Numbered from the stretch's first letter, positions 37,820 to 46,833 are shown. The stretch: 64,000 nucleotides of DNA from Xanthomarina arctica (GCF_014638915.1 NZ_BMFQ01000002.1:992001-1056000); one strand, 5' to 3'. A program made the numbers and translations. The notes: a model not told the origin generated them from the sequence alone.

Positions 37820-37871
37820 CTTAAATAATTTATTCTAATTTATAGTAAAGGTATCAAAAATTAAGGCATAA

Positions 37872-37898
37872 AAAAACCGAAGCATAGCTTCGGTTTTT
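37872..37898 (-). terminator. Terminator of barrel gene at 37918
   Basis: AAAAACCGAAGC and GCTTCGGTTTTT form a perfect 12-bp stem with loop ATA, 20 bp past the stop of the leftward barrel gene. Its core is reused in the terminators at 38666 and 39378. Confidence 0.9.
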
Positions 37899-37917
37899 AA
37901 TACAATATCTGGATTGT

Positions 37918-38556
37918 TTAAAACATGAATCCAACTCCAAATTGCCAAACAGAATTCTTAGCATCTACATTTTCAAAAATGGTATTCTCTTCAAAAATAT
38001 TTGTTAAACCTAAGTTATAACGCCCATTCACAAAAAAACCATTGTCAAACTTATAGCTAACACCAAAGGCTACACTTGTATCGAAATCTTTAACATAAGA
38101 ATCTTCATCATTGATTTCTATGTCTCCGTCATCAGAATTTGGTTGAAAATCGAACTCTTCATGAATTTTAAATCCAAATTGAGGACCAACTTCCAAACTC
38201 AAGCCTTCAACTAAATATGCTTTTAATAAAACAGGAACTTGAATGTAATCTAATTGATATTCGATGTTCTGATCTGTATCAAAAATATTGTCTTGATCTA
38301 TTTCTTTAACATCAAAACCTTGTCCTGAATAAAACACCTCTGGTTGTAACGATAATCTGTCAGAAATTGGAATTTCTACTACAATACCAGCATTAAAGCT
38401 CGTTCTAGATTTCACATCTCCCATATCGTCTCCAATTATTTTGGTTAAATTGACGCCACCTTTAACCCCAAACTGAATCTCCTTGGAGTCCGCTTGCGCA
38501 TGAATCATGCTTATACTAAAAATAAATAACCCTGATAATAAAACTAATTTTTTCAT
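37918..38556 (-). CDS. Outer-membrane beta-barrel protein (PorT-like family)
   Basis: A 212-residue protein with signal peptide (MKKLVLLSGLFIFSISMIHAQ) and an eight-strand-type barrel: FGVKGGVNLTKIIGDD near the start, RTSFNAGIVVEIPISDRLSLQPEVFYSGQG, and a terminal strand WQFGVGFMF with C-terminal aromatic residue. The family is outer membrane protein beta-barrel domain 2 (PorT-like). An acidic loop (NSDDGDIEINDED) is exposed. Function is unknown; PorT itself is a T9SS component but this short protein cannot be assigned to that role. Confidence 0.88.
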   Translation of the reverse strand: MKKLVLLSGLFIFSISMIHAQADSKEIQFGVKGGVNLTKIIGDDMGDVKSRTSFNAGIVVEIPISDRLSLQPEVFYSGQGFDVKEIDQDNIFDTDQNIEYQLDYIQVPVLLKAYLVEGLSLEVGPQFGFKIHEEFDFQPNSDDGDIEINDEDSYVKDFDTSVAFGVSYKFDNGFFVNGRYNLGLTNIFEENTIFENVDAKNSVWQFGVGFMF

Positions 38557-38665
38557 ATGTTTTGTTTTTTATGATTTATAATCTTACTGCAAAAATTGTA
38601 TATTTTTAGGGAGAGGATTGACTGATTTAAAAATAAAAATGACGCATTCAAAATGTATTAAAAAG

Positions 38666-38696
38666 AAAAAACCGAAGCTATTAGCTTCGGTTTTTT
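38666..38696 (-). terminator. Terminator of barrel gene at 38721
   Basis: AAAAAACCGAAGC (38666-38678) pairs with GCTTCGGTTTTTT (38684-38696) around TATTA, 24 bp after the stop of the leftward barrel gene. Confidence 0.9.
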
Positions 38697-38720
38697 TATA
38701 ATGATTTGTTTTCTAAAATG

Positions 38721-39311
38721 TTAAAAGCCAAATTCTACTCCAACATTGAATGAGTTAAATCCGCTAGTTGTATAAATGTTATTAGTATAATTACCATTAT
38801 TTATAGATTTGTAATCTGAACCTCCAGAAATACTTTGGAAAGAAGCAATTAAAGCAACTGGTCCTAAATCAAAACCAAATTTAGGTCTTGCATAAAAACC
38901 TGTTTTAGCATCTCCTGCAACATTAATACCTACACCTAAATCTAAACCTCCAAAAAACTTGTGGTCTGAAAAGTAATATCTAGCAGAAGCTGCTATTGGA
39001 ATAAAAGAAGCATCTTGGTAATCTGCTATAAAAACATTTCCATTATTAGAATAAGAATAACTATTGTTTCCAATAAAATGCGTGTATCCTGCTAATCCAC
39101 CAACCTCAAGGTTATCAATAACTTCAAACAAATAAGCACCATCAAAACCAAAATTAAAGGCAGAGATATCACTTGTTGTACTTAATGGTAAACCTATGTT
39201 AGCACCAACATAAAAACTACCAGATTCCGCTTTTTGAGCAAAATCATCTTGTGCATTCATTGATACAAATCCGAAAACTGCAATTGCAATTGTTAAAACT
39301 ATTTTTTTCAT
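38721..39311 (-). CDS. Outer-membrane beta-barrel protein, paralog 1
   Basis: The 196-residue protein has a signal peptide (MKKIVLTIAIAVFGFVSMNAQ) and a barrel opening AQKAESGSFYVGANIGLPL. It is a close paralog of the next gene (39549-40160): the segments SGSFYVGANIG, YLFEVIDNLEVGGL, ASFIPIAASARYYF and KFFGGLDLGVGINVAGDAKT are shared almost residue for residue. The last strand is NVGVEFGF. The main difference is in the extracellular loops (YSYSNNGN). The role is unknown; small barrels of this type are often stress or general envelope proteins. Confidence 0.88.
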   Translation of the reverse strand: MKKIVLTIAIAVFGFVSMNAQDDFAQKAESGSFYVGANIGLPLSTTSDISAFNFGFDGAYLFEVIDNLEVGGLAGYTHFIGNNSYSYSNNGNVFIADYQDASFIPIAASARYYFSDHKFFGGLDLGVGINVAGDAKTGFYARPKFGFDLGPVALIASFQSISGGSDYKSINNGNYTNNIYTTSGFNSFNVGVEFGF

Positions 39312-39377
39312 CTTAATTAAATTTATTTTAGATTTTAAATTTTAACAAATATATGAAATGTATTAATTTAATTGAAT

Positions 39378-39412
39378 AAAAAAGACCGAAACAAATAGCC
39401 TCGGTCTTTTTT
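39378..39412 (-). terminator. Terminator downstream of second barrel paralog
   Basis: AAAAAAGACCGA (39378-39389) pairs with TCGGTCTTTTTT (39401-39412). It follows the degenerate barrel remnant and the paralog at 39549, so it may originally have belonged to the lost gene copy. Confidence 0.85.
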
Positions 39413-39435
39413 ATATTATTTAATGTATTTATCAC

Positions 39436-39489
39436 TTAGAACATAAATCCAATTGATACTTGAAATCCAGCATTATGTTTATTAAAAAC
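39436..39489 (-). pseudogene. C-terminal remnant of a lost beta-barrel gene
   Basis: Read on the minus strand this encodes VFNKHNAGFQVSIGFMF and a stop. That is a typical terminal barrel strand and closely resembles the end of the barrel at 37918 (FGVGFMF). Immediately upstream the frame is closed by TGA, and no start exists. It lies between the stop of the intact paralog (39549) and the terminator at 39378, which fits deletion of most of a gene copy. Confidence 0.65.
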
Positions 39490-39548
39490 TAATCATTTTA
39501 TGAATCTGTTACATCAAAATCATTTATATCATATGGTATTATTTAATG

Positions 39549-40160
39549 TTAGAAACCGTATTCAACTCCAAAGTTGACAGATTTAAACCCATTTAGTTCA
39601 TAGACTTGGTAACCATTTGAATTATTATAGTTTTGTCCACCCGAAATACTTTGGAAAGAAGCAATTAAAGCAATTGGACCTAAATCAAAACCAAATTTTG
39701 GTCTTGCGTAAAAGCCTGTTTTAGCGTCGCCAGCAACATTAATTCCAACACCCAAATCCAAGCCTCCAAAGAACTTATGATTCCCAAAATAATATCTTGC
39801 TGAAGCTGCAATAGGAATAAAAGAAGCATCTTCAAAATCAACGTAAACGAAGTCTTCATAATCATTATCATACGAAGCATAAGAACCTTTAGCAATATAT
39901 TGAGTATACCCAACAAGACCACCTACTTCTAAATTCTCTATTACTTCGAACAAGTAAGCAACATCAAAACCAAAATTAAAAGACCCATAATCTCCACCAT
40001 TATTATCATTATAATAATAATTATCATTAATTAAAGAGAATCCTATATTAGCACCAACATAAAAACTACCAGATTCAGCTTTTTCAGCAAAATCATCTTG
40101 GGCGTGCACATTTGTAAATCCGAAAACTGCAACTGCAGCCAATAAAATTAATTTTTTCAT
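39549..40160 (-). CDS. Outer-membrane beta-barrel protein, paralog 2
   Basis: This is a 203-residue protein with signal peptide (MKKLILLAAVAVFGFTNVHAQ). It shares the barrel strands and turns of the gene at 38721-39311 (AEKAESGSFYVGANIG, YLFEVIENLEVGGLVGYTQYI, ARYYFGNHKFFGGLDLGVGINVAGDAKTGF) and ends NFGVEYGF. Loops differ, with a Tyr/Asn/Asp-rich insertion NDNYYYNDNNGGDYG. Together with the neighbouring genes it forms a barrel-gene cluster with separate terminators, so each is probably expressed alone. No ligand can be inferred. Confidence 0.88.
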   Translation of the reverse strand: MKKLILLAAVAVFGFTNVHAQDDFAEKAESGSFYVGANIGFSLINDNYYYNDNNGGDYGSFNFGFDVAYLFEVIENLEVGGLVGYTQYIAKGSYASYDNDYEDFVYVDFEDASFIPIAASARYYFGNHKFFGGLDLGVGINVAGDAKTGFYARPKFGFDLGPIALIASFQSISGGQNYNNSNGYQVYELNGFKSVNFGVEYGF

Positions 40161-40343
40161 AATTGTTTAAGTTTTAATTGATTACAACAAACTAAATACT
40201 TTTTTTTCTATTAATTAACAAAAAATTAAATTTTATTAACAATTTAATAAACAAATACACATAATCGCTTGTTATTCAGTTGATTAAAATTATAGTTATT
40301 AACAAATAGTAATTAATTATATCTCGATTTGAATTCAAAATAG

Positions 40344-40376
40344 TTGTACCAAGCTCCATTTTTTAATTTATTTTTG
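40344..40376 (+). promoter_or_regulatory. Near-leaderless promoter of xerD
   Basis: TTG (40344-40346), 22 bases, then TATTTTTG (40369-40376), a TAnnTTTG box ending only 5 bases before the ATG at 40382. Transcription would start at the initiation codon. Confidence 0.7.
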
Positions 40377-40381
40377 TACTA

Positions 40382-41278
40382 ATGAAATGGGAACACGCTT
40401 TAAAGGATTATAAATTATATCTAAAAATTGAAAGAGGTTTGTCCATTAATTCCATTAACAGCTATGCTTTGGATGTAAAGAAGCTTATGGAATTCCTGGA
40501 GTTTAATAACATAAACACATCCCCTATTTCCATTACTAAAGAAACACTTCAGCAATTTATATACGACATCGCCAAGGTTGTCAATGCCAGAACACAATCT
40601 AGGATAATATCAGGTTTACGGAGCTTTTTTAATTATCTGATTTTTGAAGATTACAGAACAGATAATCCCTTAGAATTAATTGAATCGCCTAAGATTGGCA
40701 GAAAGCTTCCAGACACTCTCTCAATAGAAGATATCAACCGATTAATAGAAGCCATCGATTTAAGTAAACCGGAAGGCGAACGCAATCGGGCTATCCTGGA
40801 AACTCTTTATAGTTGTGGATTAAGAGTTAGTGAATTGACGAATCTAAAAATTTCAGATTTATTTTTTGAAGAAGGTTTTATAAAAGTTACTGGAAAAGGA
40901 GATAAGCAACGCTTTGTTCCTATTGTAGATTCAGCACAGAAATATATTATTATATATAAAGACAGCGTTCGAAATCAGCTTTCCATCCAGAAAGGTCATG
41001 AAGACACTTTATTTTTAAATAGAAGAGGAAAACAACTAACTAGAGCCATGATTTTTACAATTATTAAGCAACTAGCTGTAAAAATTGATTTAAATAAAAC
41101 CATTTCACCACATACCTTAAGACATTCCTTTGCAACACATTTGTTGGAAAATGGAGCCGATTTAAGAACCATACAGCTTATGTTAGGCCATGAGAGCATA
41201 ACAACTACCGAAATATATGTACATGTTGACAAAAGTCATTTAAAGAATGTCCTTCATACATTTCATCCAAGAAAATAA
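40382..41278 (+). CDS. xerD: Site-specific tyrosine recombinase XerD
   Basis: The 298-residue enzyme resolves chromosome dimers at dif with its partner XerC-type recombinase. The N-terminal SAM-like DNA-binding domain (YKLYLKIERGLSINSINSYALDVKKL) is followed by the catalytic domain with the active residues visible: Arg in LYSCGLRVSELTNL, Lys in VTGKGDKQRFVPI, His-x-x-Arg in SPHTLRHSFATHLLENGADL, His in LMLGHESITTTE and the nucleophile Tyr in EIYVHVD. The length and housekeeping position indicate chromosomal XerD rather than an integrase of a mobile element. Confidence 0.94.
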   Translation: MKWEHALKDYKLYLKIERGLSINSINSYALDVKKLMEFLEFNNINTSPISITKETLQQFIYDIAKVVNARTQSRIISGLRSFFNYLIFEDYRTDNPLELIESPKIGRKLPDTLSIEDINRLIEAIDLSKPEGERNRAILETLYSCGLRVSELTNLKISDLFFEEGFIKVTGKGDKQRFVPIVDSAQKYIIIYKDSVRNQLSIQKGHEDTLFLNRRGKQLTRAMIFTIIKQLAVKIDLNKTISPHTLRHSFATHLLENGADLRTIQLMLGHESITTTEIYVHVDKSHLKNVLHTFHPRK

Positions 41279-41295
41279 TTATTTTACCGATTTAT

Positions 41296-41325
41296 TTTGC
41301 GTTTTGGCGGATTATTGTATTTTTG
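41296..41325 (+). promoter_or_regulatory. Candidate promoter of the PAS histidine kinase
   Basis: TTTG (41296-41299), 18 bases, then TATTTTTG (41318-41325), giving a leader of about 30 nt before the ATG at 41364. Confidence 0.6.
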
Positions 41326-41363
41326 TCTTCCCCTCTTAAAATTTATCCCAGAACATTTGACCT

Positions 41364-42524
41364 ATGAATAGTATTTATAATTCATCAAATACGGAGTTTA
41401 AGAACTCTAAAGAGCAAAACTCTCTTTTTAAGAACCTAACCTATCAATTTGCATTAGACAGTTCCAATATTGGCGTTTGGGAATGGGACGCTAGTACAGA
41501 TAAAGTATACTACTCTAAATTAGCTAAACACAATTTGGGTTACTCTGAGTTTGAAGATTTACCAGAATCACATTGGAGTAAACGTGTACATCCAGACGAT
41601 ATTTTGTCGCTTAATAAAAGTTTAGATACTCATATAAAAAACAAAACACCACAATATAAAAGTGAACATCGATTATTGCGCAAGGATGGTTCTTACAGGT
41701 GGTTTTCAGATTGTGGTAAAATTATTGAACGTGATGATTCTGGAAATCCTTTAAGAGCTGTTGGAACTTTAACTGATATTACGGAAAGAAAAGAACACGA
41801 GAAGACTTTAACTAATAATTTAGATATTATTACAGGTCAAAACAAAAAACTAACAAACTTTGCACATATTGTTACTCACAACTTAAAAGAGTACGCAGGT
41901 AATTTTGAAAGTTTACTGCAATTTTATGACGAAACTAACGATGCGAGTGAAAAAGCTGAGTTAGTGGATCATTTAAAGACTGTTTCCTCTTCCTTAAGTA
42001 GAACTATAAATAGTTTAAATGAAATTGTTTCTAAACAATCCCTAAAAAAAATTGATCGTAACCAGATTAATATTTATAATCAAATAGAAGAAACAGTAAA
42101 AATTCTGGATCTGGAGATTTCTAGTAAAAAAGCCGTAATCGTTAATAATGTCAATAAAGATATTAGCATTCATGCAAATTCGGCATATCTAGAAAGCATT
42201 ATTCAAAATTTAGCTTCAAATGCCTTAAAATATTCCCATCCTGACAGAACACCTTTAATTTCTATTGATTCTCATATCTTTAACGATGGTCTTCTAATGA
42301 TTACTGTCACAGATAATGGAATAGGTATTGATTTAGACAAACATGGTAAAGATCTTTTTGGTCTCTACAGAACGTTTCATGGGAATGAGGATGCTGAAGG
42401 TGTTGGTTTATATCTTACAAAAAGCCAGATAGAAATTTTAGGGGGAAATATTTCTGCTAAAAGCACATTAAACGTAGGGACGACCTTTACAATAACTATG
42501 GGAACACAAAAAAAACCAGCTTAA
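41364..42524 (+). CDS. PAS domain sensor histidine kinase
   Basis: A 386-residue soluble kinase with no membrane helix. Residues about 30-145 are a PAS_3-type PAS/PAC domain (NIGVWEWDASTDKVYYS, HPDDILSLNKSL, HRLLRKDGSYRWFSDCGKI, GTLTDITERKE). The phosphoacceptor is His172 in FAHIVTHNLKEYAGN. The ATPase domain has the N box QNLASNALKYSHPD, G1 box TDNGIGIDL, and GVGLYLTKSQIEILGG. No response regulator gene is adjacent, so the partner is elsewhere. The PAS ligand is unknown. Its stop codon lies within the stem-loop of its terminator. Confidence 0.92.
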   Translation: MNSIYNSSNTEFKNSKEQNSLFKNLTYQFALDSSNIGVWEWDASTDKVYYSKLAKHNLGYSEFEDLPESHWSKRVHPDDILSLNKSLDTHIKNKTPQYKSEHRLLRKDGSYRWFSDCGKIIERDDSGNPLRAVGTLTDITERKEHEKTLTNNLDIITGQNKKLTNFAHIVTHNLKEYAGNFESLLQFYDETNDASEKAELVDHLKTVSSSLSRTINSLNEIVSKQSLKKIDRNQINIYNQIEETVKILDLEISSKKAVIVNNVNKDISIHANSAYLESIIQNLASNALKYSHPDRTPLISIDSHIFNDGLLMITVTDNGIGIDLDKHGKDLFGLYRTFHGNEDAEGVGLYLTKSQIEILGGNISAKSTLNVGTTFTITMGTQKKPA

Positions 42525-42539
42525 AGCTGGTTTTTTTTT
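42509..42539 (+). terminator. Terminator overlapping the kinase stop codon
   Basis: AAAAAACCAGC and GCTGGTTTTTT around TTAAA; the TAA stop (42522-42524) is in the loop. The convergent rny gene ends 25 bp further on, so the hairpin may stop transcription from both sides. Confidence 0.88.
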
Positions 42540-42563
42540 GATATTATATTATTAAAATTACTA

Positions 42564-44138
42564 TTACTTAGCAATATTAACAGCTCTAGTTTCTCTAATT
42601 ACAGTAACCTTTACTTGGCCTGGATAAGTCATATCTGTTTGGATTTTTTGAGATATATTAAAGGATAAGTCTGATGCATTTTGATCTGATACTTTTTCGC
42701 TTTCAACTATCACCCTCAATTCTCTCCCTGCTTGGATGGCGTATGCTTTTTTAACACCACCAAAACCAAAGGCTATATCTTCAAGATCTTTTAAACGTTG
42801 TATATAACTATCTAATACTTGACGTCTAGCTCCTGGACGAGCTCCAGAAATAGCATCACACACCTGAACGATAGGAGATAATAAAGATGTCATCTCTATT
42901 TCATCGTGATGGGCTCCAATAGCATTACAAACATCTTCTTTTTCACCATACTTTTCAGCCCACTGCATTCCAAGAATTGCGTGTGGTGTTTCCATATCTG
43001 CTTCTGCATCTGGCACTTTACCTATATCGTGTAAAAGTCCGGCACGTTTAGCCATTTTAGGGTTTAATCCTAATTCAGCAGCCATGATACCACAAAGTTT
43101 TGCAACTTCTCTTGAGTGTTGTAATAAGTTTTGTCCGTAAGACGAACGATATTTCATTCTACCTACCATTTTAATAAGTTCTGGGTGTAGATTATGAATC
43201 CCTAAATCGATGATGGTACGTTTACCAACTTCAATAATTTCCTGTTCAATCTGTTTGGTTGTCTTTTTAACAACTTCTTCAATTCTGGCTGGATGTATTC
43301 TTCCATCAGTCACTAATTTGTGTAATGACAGTCTAGCAATCTCACGTCTTACAGAATCGAAACAAGATAAAATAATAGCTTCTGGAGTATCATCAACTAT
43401 AATCTCTACTCCTGTTGCTGCTTCAATAGCACGAATATTTCGTCCTTCACGACCAATAATTCGTCCTTTCACATCGTCCGATTCAATATTGAAAACAGAC
43501 ACACAGTTATCAACCGCTTCTTCTGTTCCAATACGTTGAATGGTATTAATAATAATTTTTTTAGCTTCTTGTTGTGCAGTCAGTTTGGCTTCTTCCAAAG
43601 TATTTTGTACAAAAGACATGGCATCACTTTTCGCTTCACCTTTAAGAGACTCTATTAATTGCGACTTAGCTTCTTCGGCAGATAAACTAGAAATTACTTC
43701 TAATTGTTCTATCTGGCTTTTATGTAGCCTGTCTAATTCGACTTGTTTTTTATCAAAAATATCGACTTTATAACTGTAATCTTTTATTTTATCTTCTAAA
43801 CTTTGGTTGAGTTTGGCACTTTTGGAAAGCTCACTAGAAACCTGAGATTCTTTATCTCTAGTACGTTTTTCGGCTTCTGCCATTTTTTTATCTCGAGAGT
43901 TGATAACTTTTTCATGCTCAGATTTTAATTCAATGAATTTTTCTTTAGCCTGAAGCATTTTATCCTTTTTAAGGCTTTCTCCTTCACTATTTGCTTCCTT
44001 AAGAATGGCTGCTGCCGATTTTTTAGCACCTTTTATAAGTTTAGATGCATTATTTTTTTCTAAGGCTTTTGCAATGATGAAACCAATAATGATTCCAAGC
44101 AAAACGCCACCTATAGTTAATATAATTGAGTTTTCCAT
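42564..44138 (-). CDS. rny: Ribonuclease Y
   Basis: This is a membrane-anchored endoribonuclease that initiates mRNA decay. The 524-residue protein has an N-terminal helix ([19 protein letters not shown]), a long coiled coil (about 30-180, rich in Lys/Glu), a KH domain with [26 protein letters not shown], and an HD domain with [12 protein letters not shown] and [11 protein letters not shown]. The order and length are standard. The 6S-type RNA gene lies directly upstream. Confidence 0.97.
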   Translation of the reverse strand: MENSIILTIGGVLLGIIIGFIIAKALEKNNASKLIKGAKKSAAAILKEANSEGESLKKDKMLQAKEKFIELKSEHEKVINSRDKKMAEAEKRTRDKESQVSSELSKSAKLNQSLEDKIKDYSYKVDIFDKKQVELDRLHKSQIEQLEVISSLSAEEAKSQLIESLKGEAKSDAMSFVQNTLEEAKLTAQQEAKKIIINTIQRIGTEEAVDNCVSVFNIESDDVKGRIIGREGRNIRAIEAATGVEIIVDDTPEAIILSCFDSVRREIARLSLHKLVTDGRIHPARIEEVVKKTTKQIEQEIIEVGKRTIIDLGIHNLHPELIKMVGRMKYRSSYGQNLLQHSREVAKLCGIMAAELGLNPKMAKRAGLLHDIGKVPDAEADMETPHAILGMQWAEKYGEKEDVCNAIGAHHDEIEMTSLLSPIVQVCDAISGARPGARRQVLDSYIQRLKDLEDIAFGFGGVKKAYAIQAGRELRVIVESEKVSDQNASDLSFNISQKIQTDMTYPGQVKVTVIRETRAVNIAK

Positions 44139-44157
44139 GTTAGTTTGTTTGTGTATA

Positions 44158-44347
44158 AAAAAAAAGCCTACACTAGTTCGTTTTGTAATAAACTCCTTAT
44201 AACAAGTTTAGGGCTAACAAACGGATCAAGTATCTGCTCGAGATACTGAAATAAATCAGCACTAGCAGCTCGCTTTTACAGTTCAAACTCACCCTTTTTA
44301 AAGAATTAATGTTGAGTTTCAAAAAATTAACTAATGTAGGCAGTAAC
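44158..44347 (-). ncRNA. ssrS: 6S-type RNA (6S-Flavo class) between zapA and rny
   Basis: This non-coding gap forms one long rod on the minus strand. The closing stem is GCCTACATTAGTT (rc of 44329-44341) with AACTAGTGTAGGC (rc of 44166-44178), interrupted by a single T-G pair, followed by a run of Us as terminator. Inside are further pairings (for example AAACTCA/TGAGTTT arms rc of 44286-44324) around a large central bubble. 6S RNA inhibits the housekeeping RNA polymerase by imitating an open promoter. In gammaproteobacteria ssrS is also directly next to zapA, and a flavobacterial 6S class is known. The 5' end was estimated from the stem. Confidence 0.8.
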
Positions 44348-44367
44348 CTTACTTATTTTAAAGAACG

Positions 44368-44661
44368 TTAAGAGTTTAAATGCAGTTCTAACATATTGTT
44401 TAAAGCCGTTAGCTTGTCTTCAACATGGTCACTTACATTTTCTTTATCTATTGATTTTTGTTCTACTTGAGATGCAAATTGTAGGGCACACATGGCCAAA
44501 ACGTCTTGTTTATCTCTCACAGAATAACTTTGCTCAAATTGAGTAATCATTGACTCAATATTTTTTGCCGCCTTACGCAATCCTTCTTCCTGACTAGGTT
44601 GAATAGTTAAAGGATATACTCTGTTAGCTATGGATAGCTTTATTTTAAGCTGATCTGACAT
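44368..44661 (-). CDS. zapA: Cell division protein ZapA
   Basis: The 97-residue protein starts KIKLSIANRVYPLTIQPSQEEGLRKAAKNIESMI, the ZapA globular domain, followed by an amphipathic coiled-coil half (DVLAMCALQFASQVEQKS and LTALNNMLELHL). ZapA cross-links FtsZ protofilaments in the Z-ring. It lies 17 bp after a small coiled-coil gene and directly upstream of the 6S-type RNA, which may be processed from or transcribed with it. Confidence 0.93.
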   Translation of the reverse strand: MSDQLKIKLSIANRVYPLTIQPSQEEGLRKAAKNIESMITQFEQSYSVRDKQDVLAMCALQFASQVEQKSIDKENVSDHVEDKLTALNNMLELHLNS

Positions 44662-44678
44662 TGAGTTTCGATGTTACA

Positions 44679-44969
44679 TTATTCGGATAATTGCGCAATA
44701 CAATAGTCAATTTCCCTAATTAATGTGTTTATTTTAAGCTTTGTTTCTCTTTTGTTTTCATCACTACCTAGCATTGTATTTGCAATTTTGAGTGCTTCGT
44801 ATTTTTCTTCCCAAGAAACTATAATTTGCTGTTGGTTAAGAAACTCTTGTTTAGAAGCGTGCAACTCTTTCTCTAATTTTAAGTTCGTTTGTTCTACAAG
44901 CGCTATTTGCTGTAAAACTTTACTTACTTTTATTTCAAGAGCGTCAACAATTTCTTCTATTTTACTCAT
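44679..44969 (-). CDS. Small coiled-coil protein upstream of zapA
   Basis: The 96-residue protein is almost entirely predicted coiled coil (VLQQIALVEQTNLKLEKELHASKQEFLNQQQIIVSW), without cysteines, signal or membrane segment. A conserved coiled-coil gene in front of zapA is common in Bacteroidetes; size and composition recall ZapB-like division proteins, but homology to ZapB cannot be claimed from the sequence alone. It is in an operon with zapA (17 bp gap) and has a clear promoter. Confidence 0.85.
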   Translation of the reverse strand: MSKIEEIVDALEIKVSKVLQQIALVEQTNLKLEKELHASKQEFLNQQQIIVSWEEKYEALKIANTMLGSDENKRETKLKINTLIREIDYCIAQLSE

Positions 44970-44993
44970 TTACTATATACAATACTTATGAGA

Positions 44994-45024
44994 CAAAGTT
45001 AACATACCTTCGTATAAATTACAA
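44994..45024 (-). promoter_or_regulatory. Bacteroidetes-type promoter of the coiled-coil/zapA operon
   Basis: On the minus strand TTG (rc of 45022-45024), 20 bases, TAACTTTG (rc of 44994-45001). The spacing and -7 box are the same as at pyrR, and the predicted start leaves about 18 nt of leader. Confidence 0.75.
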
Positions 45025-45144
45025 TAGTTTTGACATAAAATTTATAAAATGTTCTAAATGCCTGATTTTAATGTAAAATATCCATGCAATATATGTTTTG
45101 TAGATTACGTTCAAATTAATAATTTTGCTAGAATTATTTGATAT

Positions 45145-46833
45145 ATGAGATTTTTATTACCCCTTTTCATTTTTGTTGGTGCCATAGGTTATGCACAAGA
45201 TTATTATCCAAAAGATTACTTTGGTAGTCCTTTGGATGTTACTCTTGTTTTGTCTGGTTCTTTTGCAGAGTTGCGTTCCAACCATTTTCATTCTGGATTA
45301 GACATCAAAACAGAACAACGTGAAGGTTTAAAGGTTTATGCTGTAGCTAGTGGTTATGTAAGTCGTATTAAAATCTCTACGTTTGGCTATGGAAAAGCAC
45401 TATATATCACGCATCCAAATGGTTACACAACCGTTTATGCGCATTTGCAGAAATTCTCGCCAGAAATAGAAACTTATATTAAAAAAATACAATACGAAAA
45501 AGAATCTTTTGAAGTTGAAGTTTTTCCTAAAACCGAAGACCTAATTGTTGAAAAAGGTGAATTTGTTGCTTTAAGTGGAAATACTGGTGGATCTGGTGGT
45601 CCTCATCTTCATTTTGAAATTAGAGACAATAACGAAAGACCTATAAATCCGTTGCTTTTTGGAATTGATATAAAAGATACCACCTTACCAGTTATAAAGG
45701 AGATTTACGCATATCCTTTAGGTAGGGATTCCTATGTAAATAAATCGAACGAAAAACAAAAACTAAGGTTAATCTCACTTCCAAATGGCGATTATACAGT
45801 TGAAAACATTCAGGCTTTTGGACAAATTGGTTTTGCCATAGAATCTACAGACAGACAGGATTTAGCATACAACAACAACGGCGTTTACAACATTCAAACT
45901 TTTTTTAATGGTAATAAAAAAATTGAAATTGATTTTAGCCGTTTTTCATTTGATGAGACAAGACATCTTAATCGATTTATAGATTATGGCCATTTTCAAA
46001 CTAAAAAAGAAAGACTCCAAAAGCTATTTATTGAAAAAGATAATCCTTTAAGTTTATTTCAAGAATCGGATAACAATGGGTTTATAAAGGTGGAAGACAG
46101 CACGGCTTCAGTTTTTAAAGTCGCTGTAAAAGATTTTAAAAACAACACGGCTTGGTTAACCATAAATATTGAAGGTAAAAAAGAGCAAGACATTAAAATT
46201 AAAGACTCTTTTGTTTCTTCTTATTATATATATGCAGATAAAACAAACGAACTACTGTACAAAAATATCTCGGTAGAATTCTTTCCAGACACATTTTATG
46301 ATGATTTTTACATGGATTTTTCTGTTTCTAACGACACTATAAAACTTCATGAAGATACCGTTCCAGTTAAAAAGAACTTTAAAATAACATACGATATCAG
46401 TAATTATTCTGAATCTGATGCAAGTAAACTCTATATTGCAAGACTTGTGGGTTATAAAAAATATCCTTGGTATTCCAGAACCACCAGAGAGAATAATTTA
46501 ATTTACAGCATCACTGACGATTTAGGAACTTATGCACTGGTAGCCGATAAAGTAGCCCCAACCATTAGACCCATTAATTTTAAGGAAGGTCAATGGCTAA
46601 GTAAATATCGTTATTTAAAAATAAAAATTGACGATGAAGGTTCTGGTATTTCAAATTATCGAGCAACTATTAATGGAAAATGGATTTTAATGGACTACGA
46701 TTATAAAACTAAAACGCTTGAGTACGATTTTAACGACGAACTAATAACAGAAACAAAAAATAATTTAAAAGTAATTGTTACTGATAATGTTGGAAATAAT
46801 TCTACTTTTGAAACTACTTTTTATAGAAAATAA
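45145..46833 (+). CDS. M23 family metallopeptidase (LytM-type)
   Basis: A 562-residue secreted protein, signal peptide ending GYAQ. Residues about 30-175 form the LytM domain: NHFHSGLDIKT with zinc ligands His and Asp, VYAVASGYVSRIKISTFGYGKALYITH, and the second site GGPHLHFEIRDN. These enzymes cut peptide crosslinks of peptidoglycan. The remaining about 380 residues are beta-rich with Ig-like ends (DNVGNNSTFETTFYRK) and probably bind cell wall or partners. It is followed after 12 bp by a TonB-dependent receptor, suggesting cotranscription. Confidence 0.93.
   Translation: MRFLLPLFIFVGAIGYAQDYYPKDYFGSPLDVTLVLSGSFAELRSNHFHSGLDIKTEQREGLKVYAVASGYVSRIKISTFGYGKALYITHPNGYTTVYAHLQKFSPEIETYIKKIQYEKESFEVEVFPKTEDLIVEKGEFVALSGNTGGSGGPHLHFEIRDNNERPINPLLFGIDIKDTTLPVIKEIYAYPLGRDSYVNKSNEKQKLRLISLPNGDYTVENIQAFGQIGFAIESTDRQDLAYNNNGVYNIQTFFNGNKKIEIDFSRFSFDETRHLNRFIDYGHFQTKKERLQKLFIEKDNPLSLFQESDNNGFIKVEDSTASVFKVAVKDFKNNTAWLTINIEGKKEQDIKIKDSFVSSYYIYADKTNELLYKNISVEFFPDTFYDDFYMDFSVSNDTIKLHEDTVPVKKNFKITYDISNYSESDASKLYIARLVGYKKYPWYSRTTRENNLIYSITDDLGTYALVADKVAPTIRPINFKEGQWLSKYRYLKIKIDDEGSGISNYRATINGKWILMDYDYKTKTLEYDFNDELITETKNNLKVIVTDNVGNNSTFETTFYRK

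Noticed and set aside
40382-41278. Tyrosine recombinase as a sign of an integrated mobile element
   Set aside because: Length, motifs and housekeeping neighbours indicate chromosomal XerD; there are no att repeats or phage genes.
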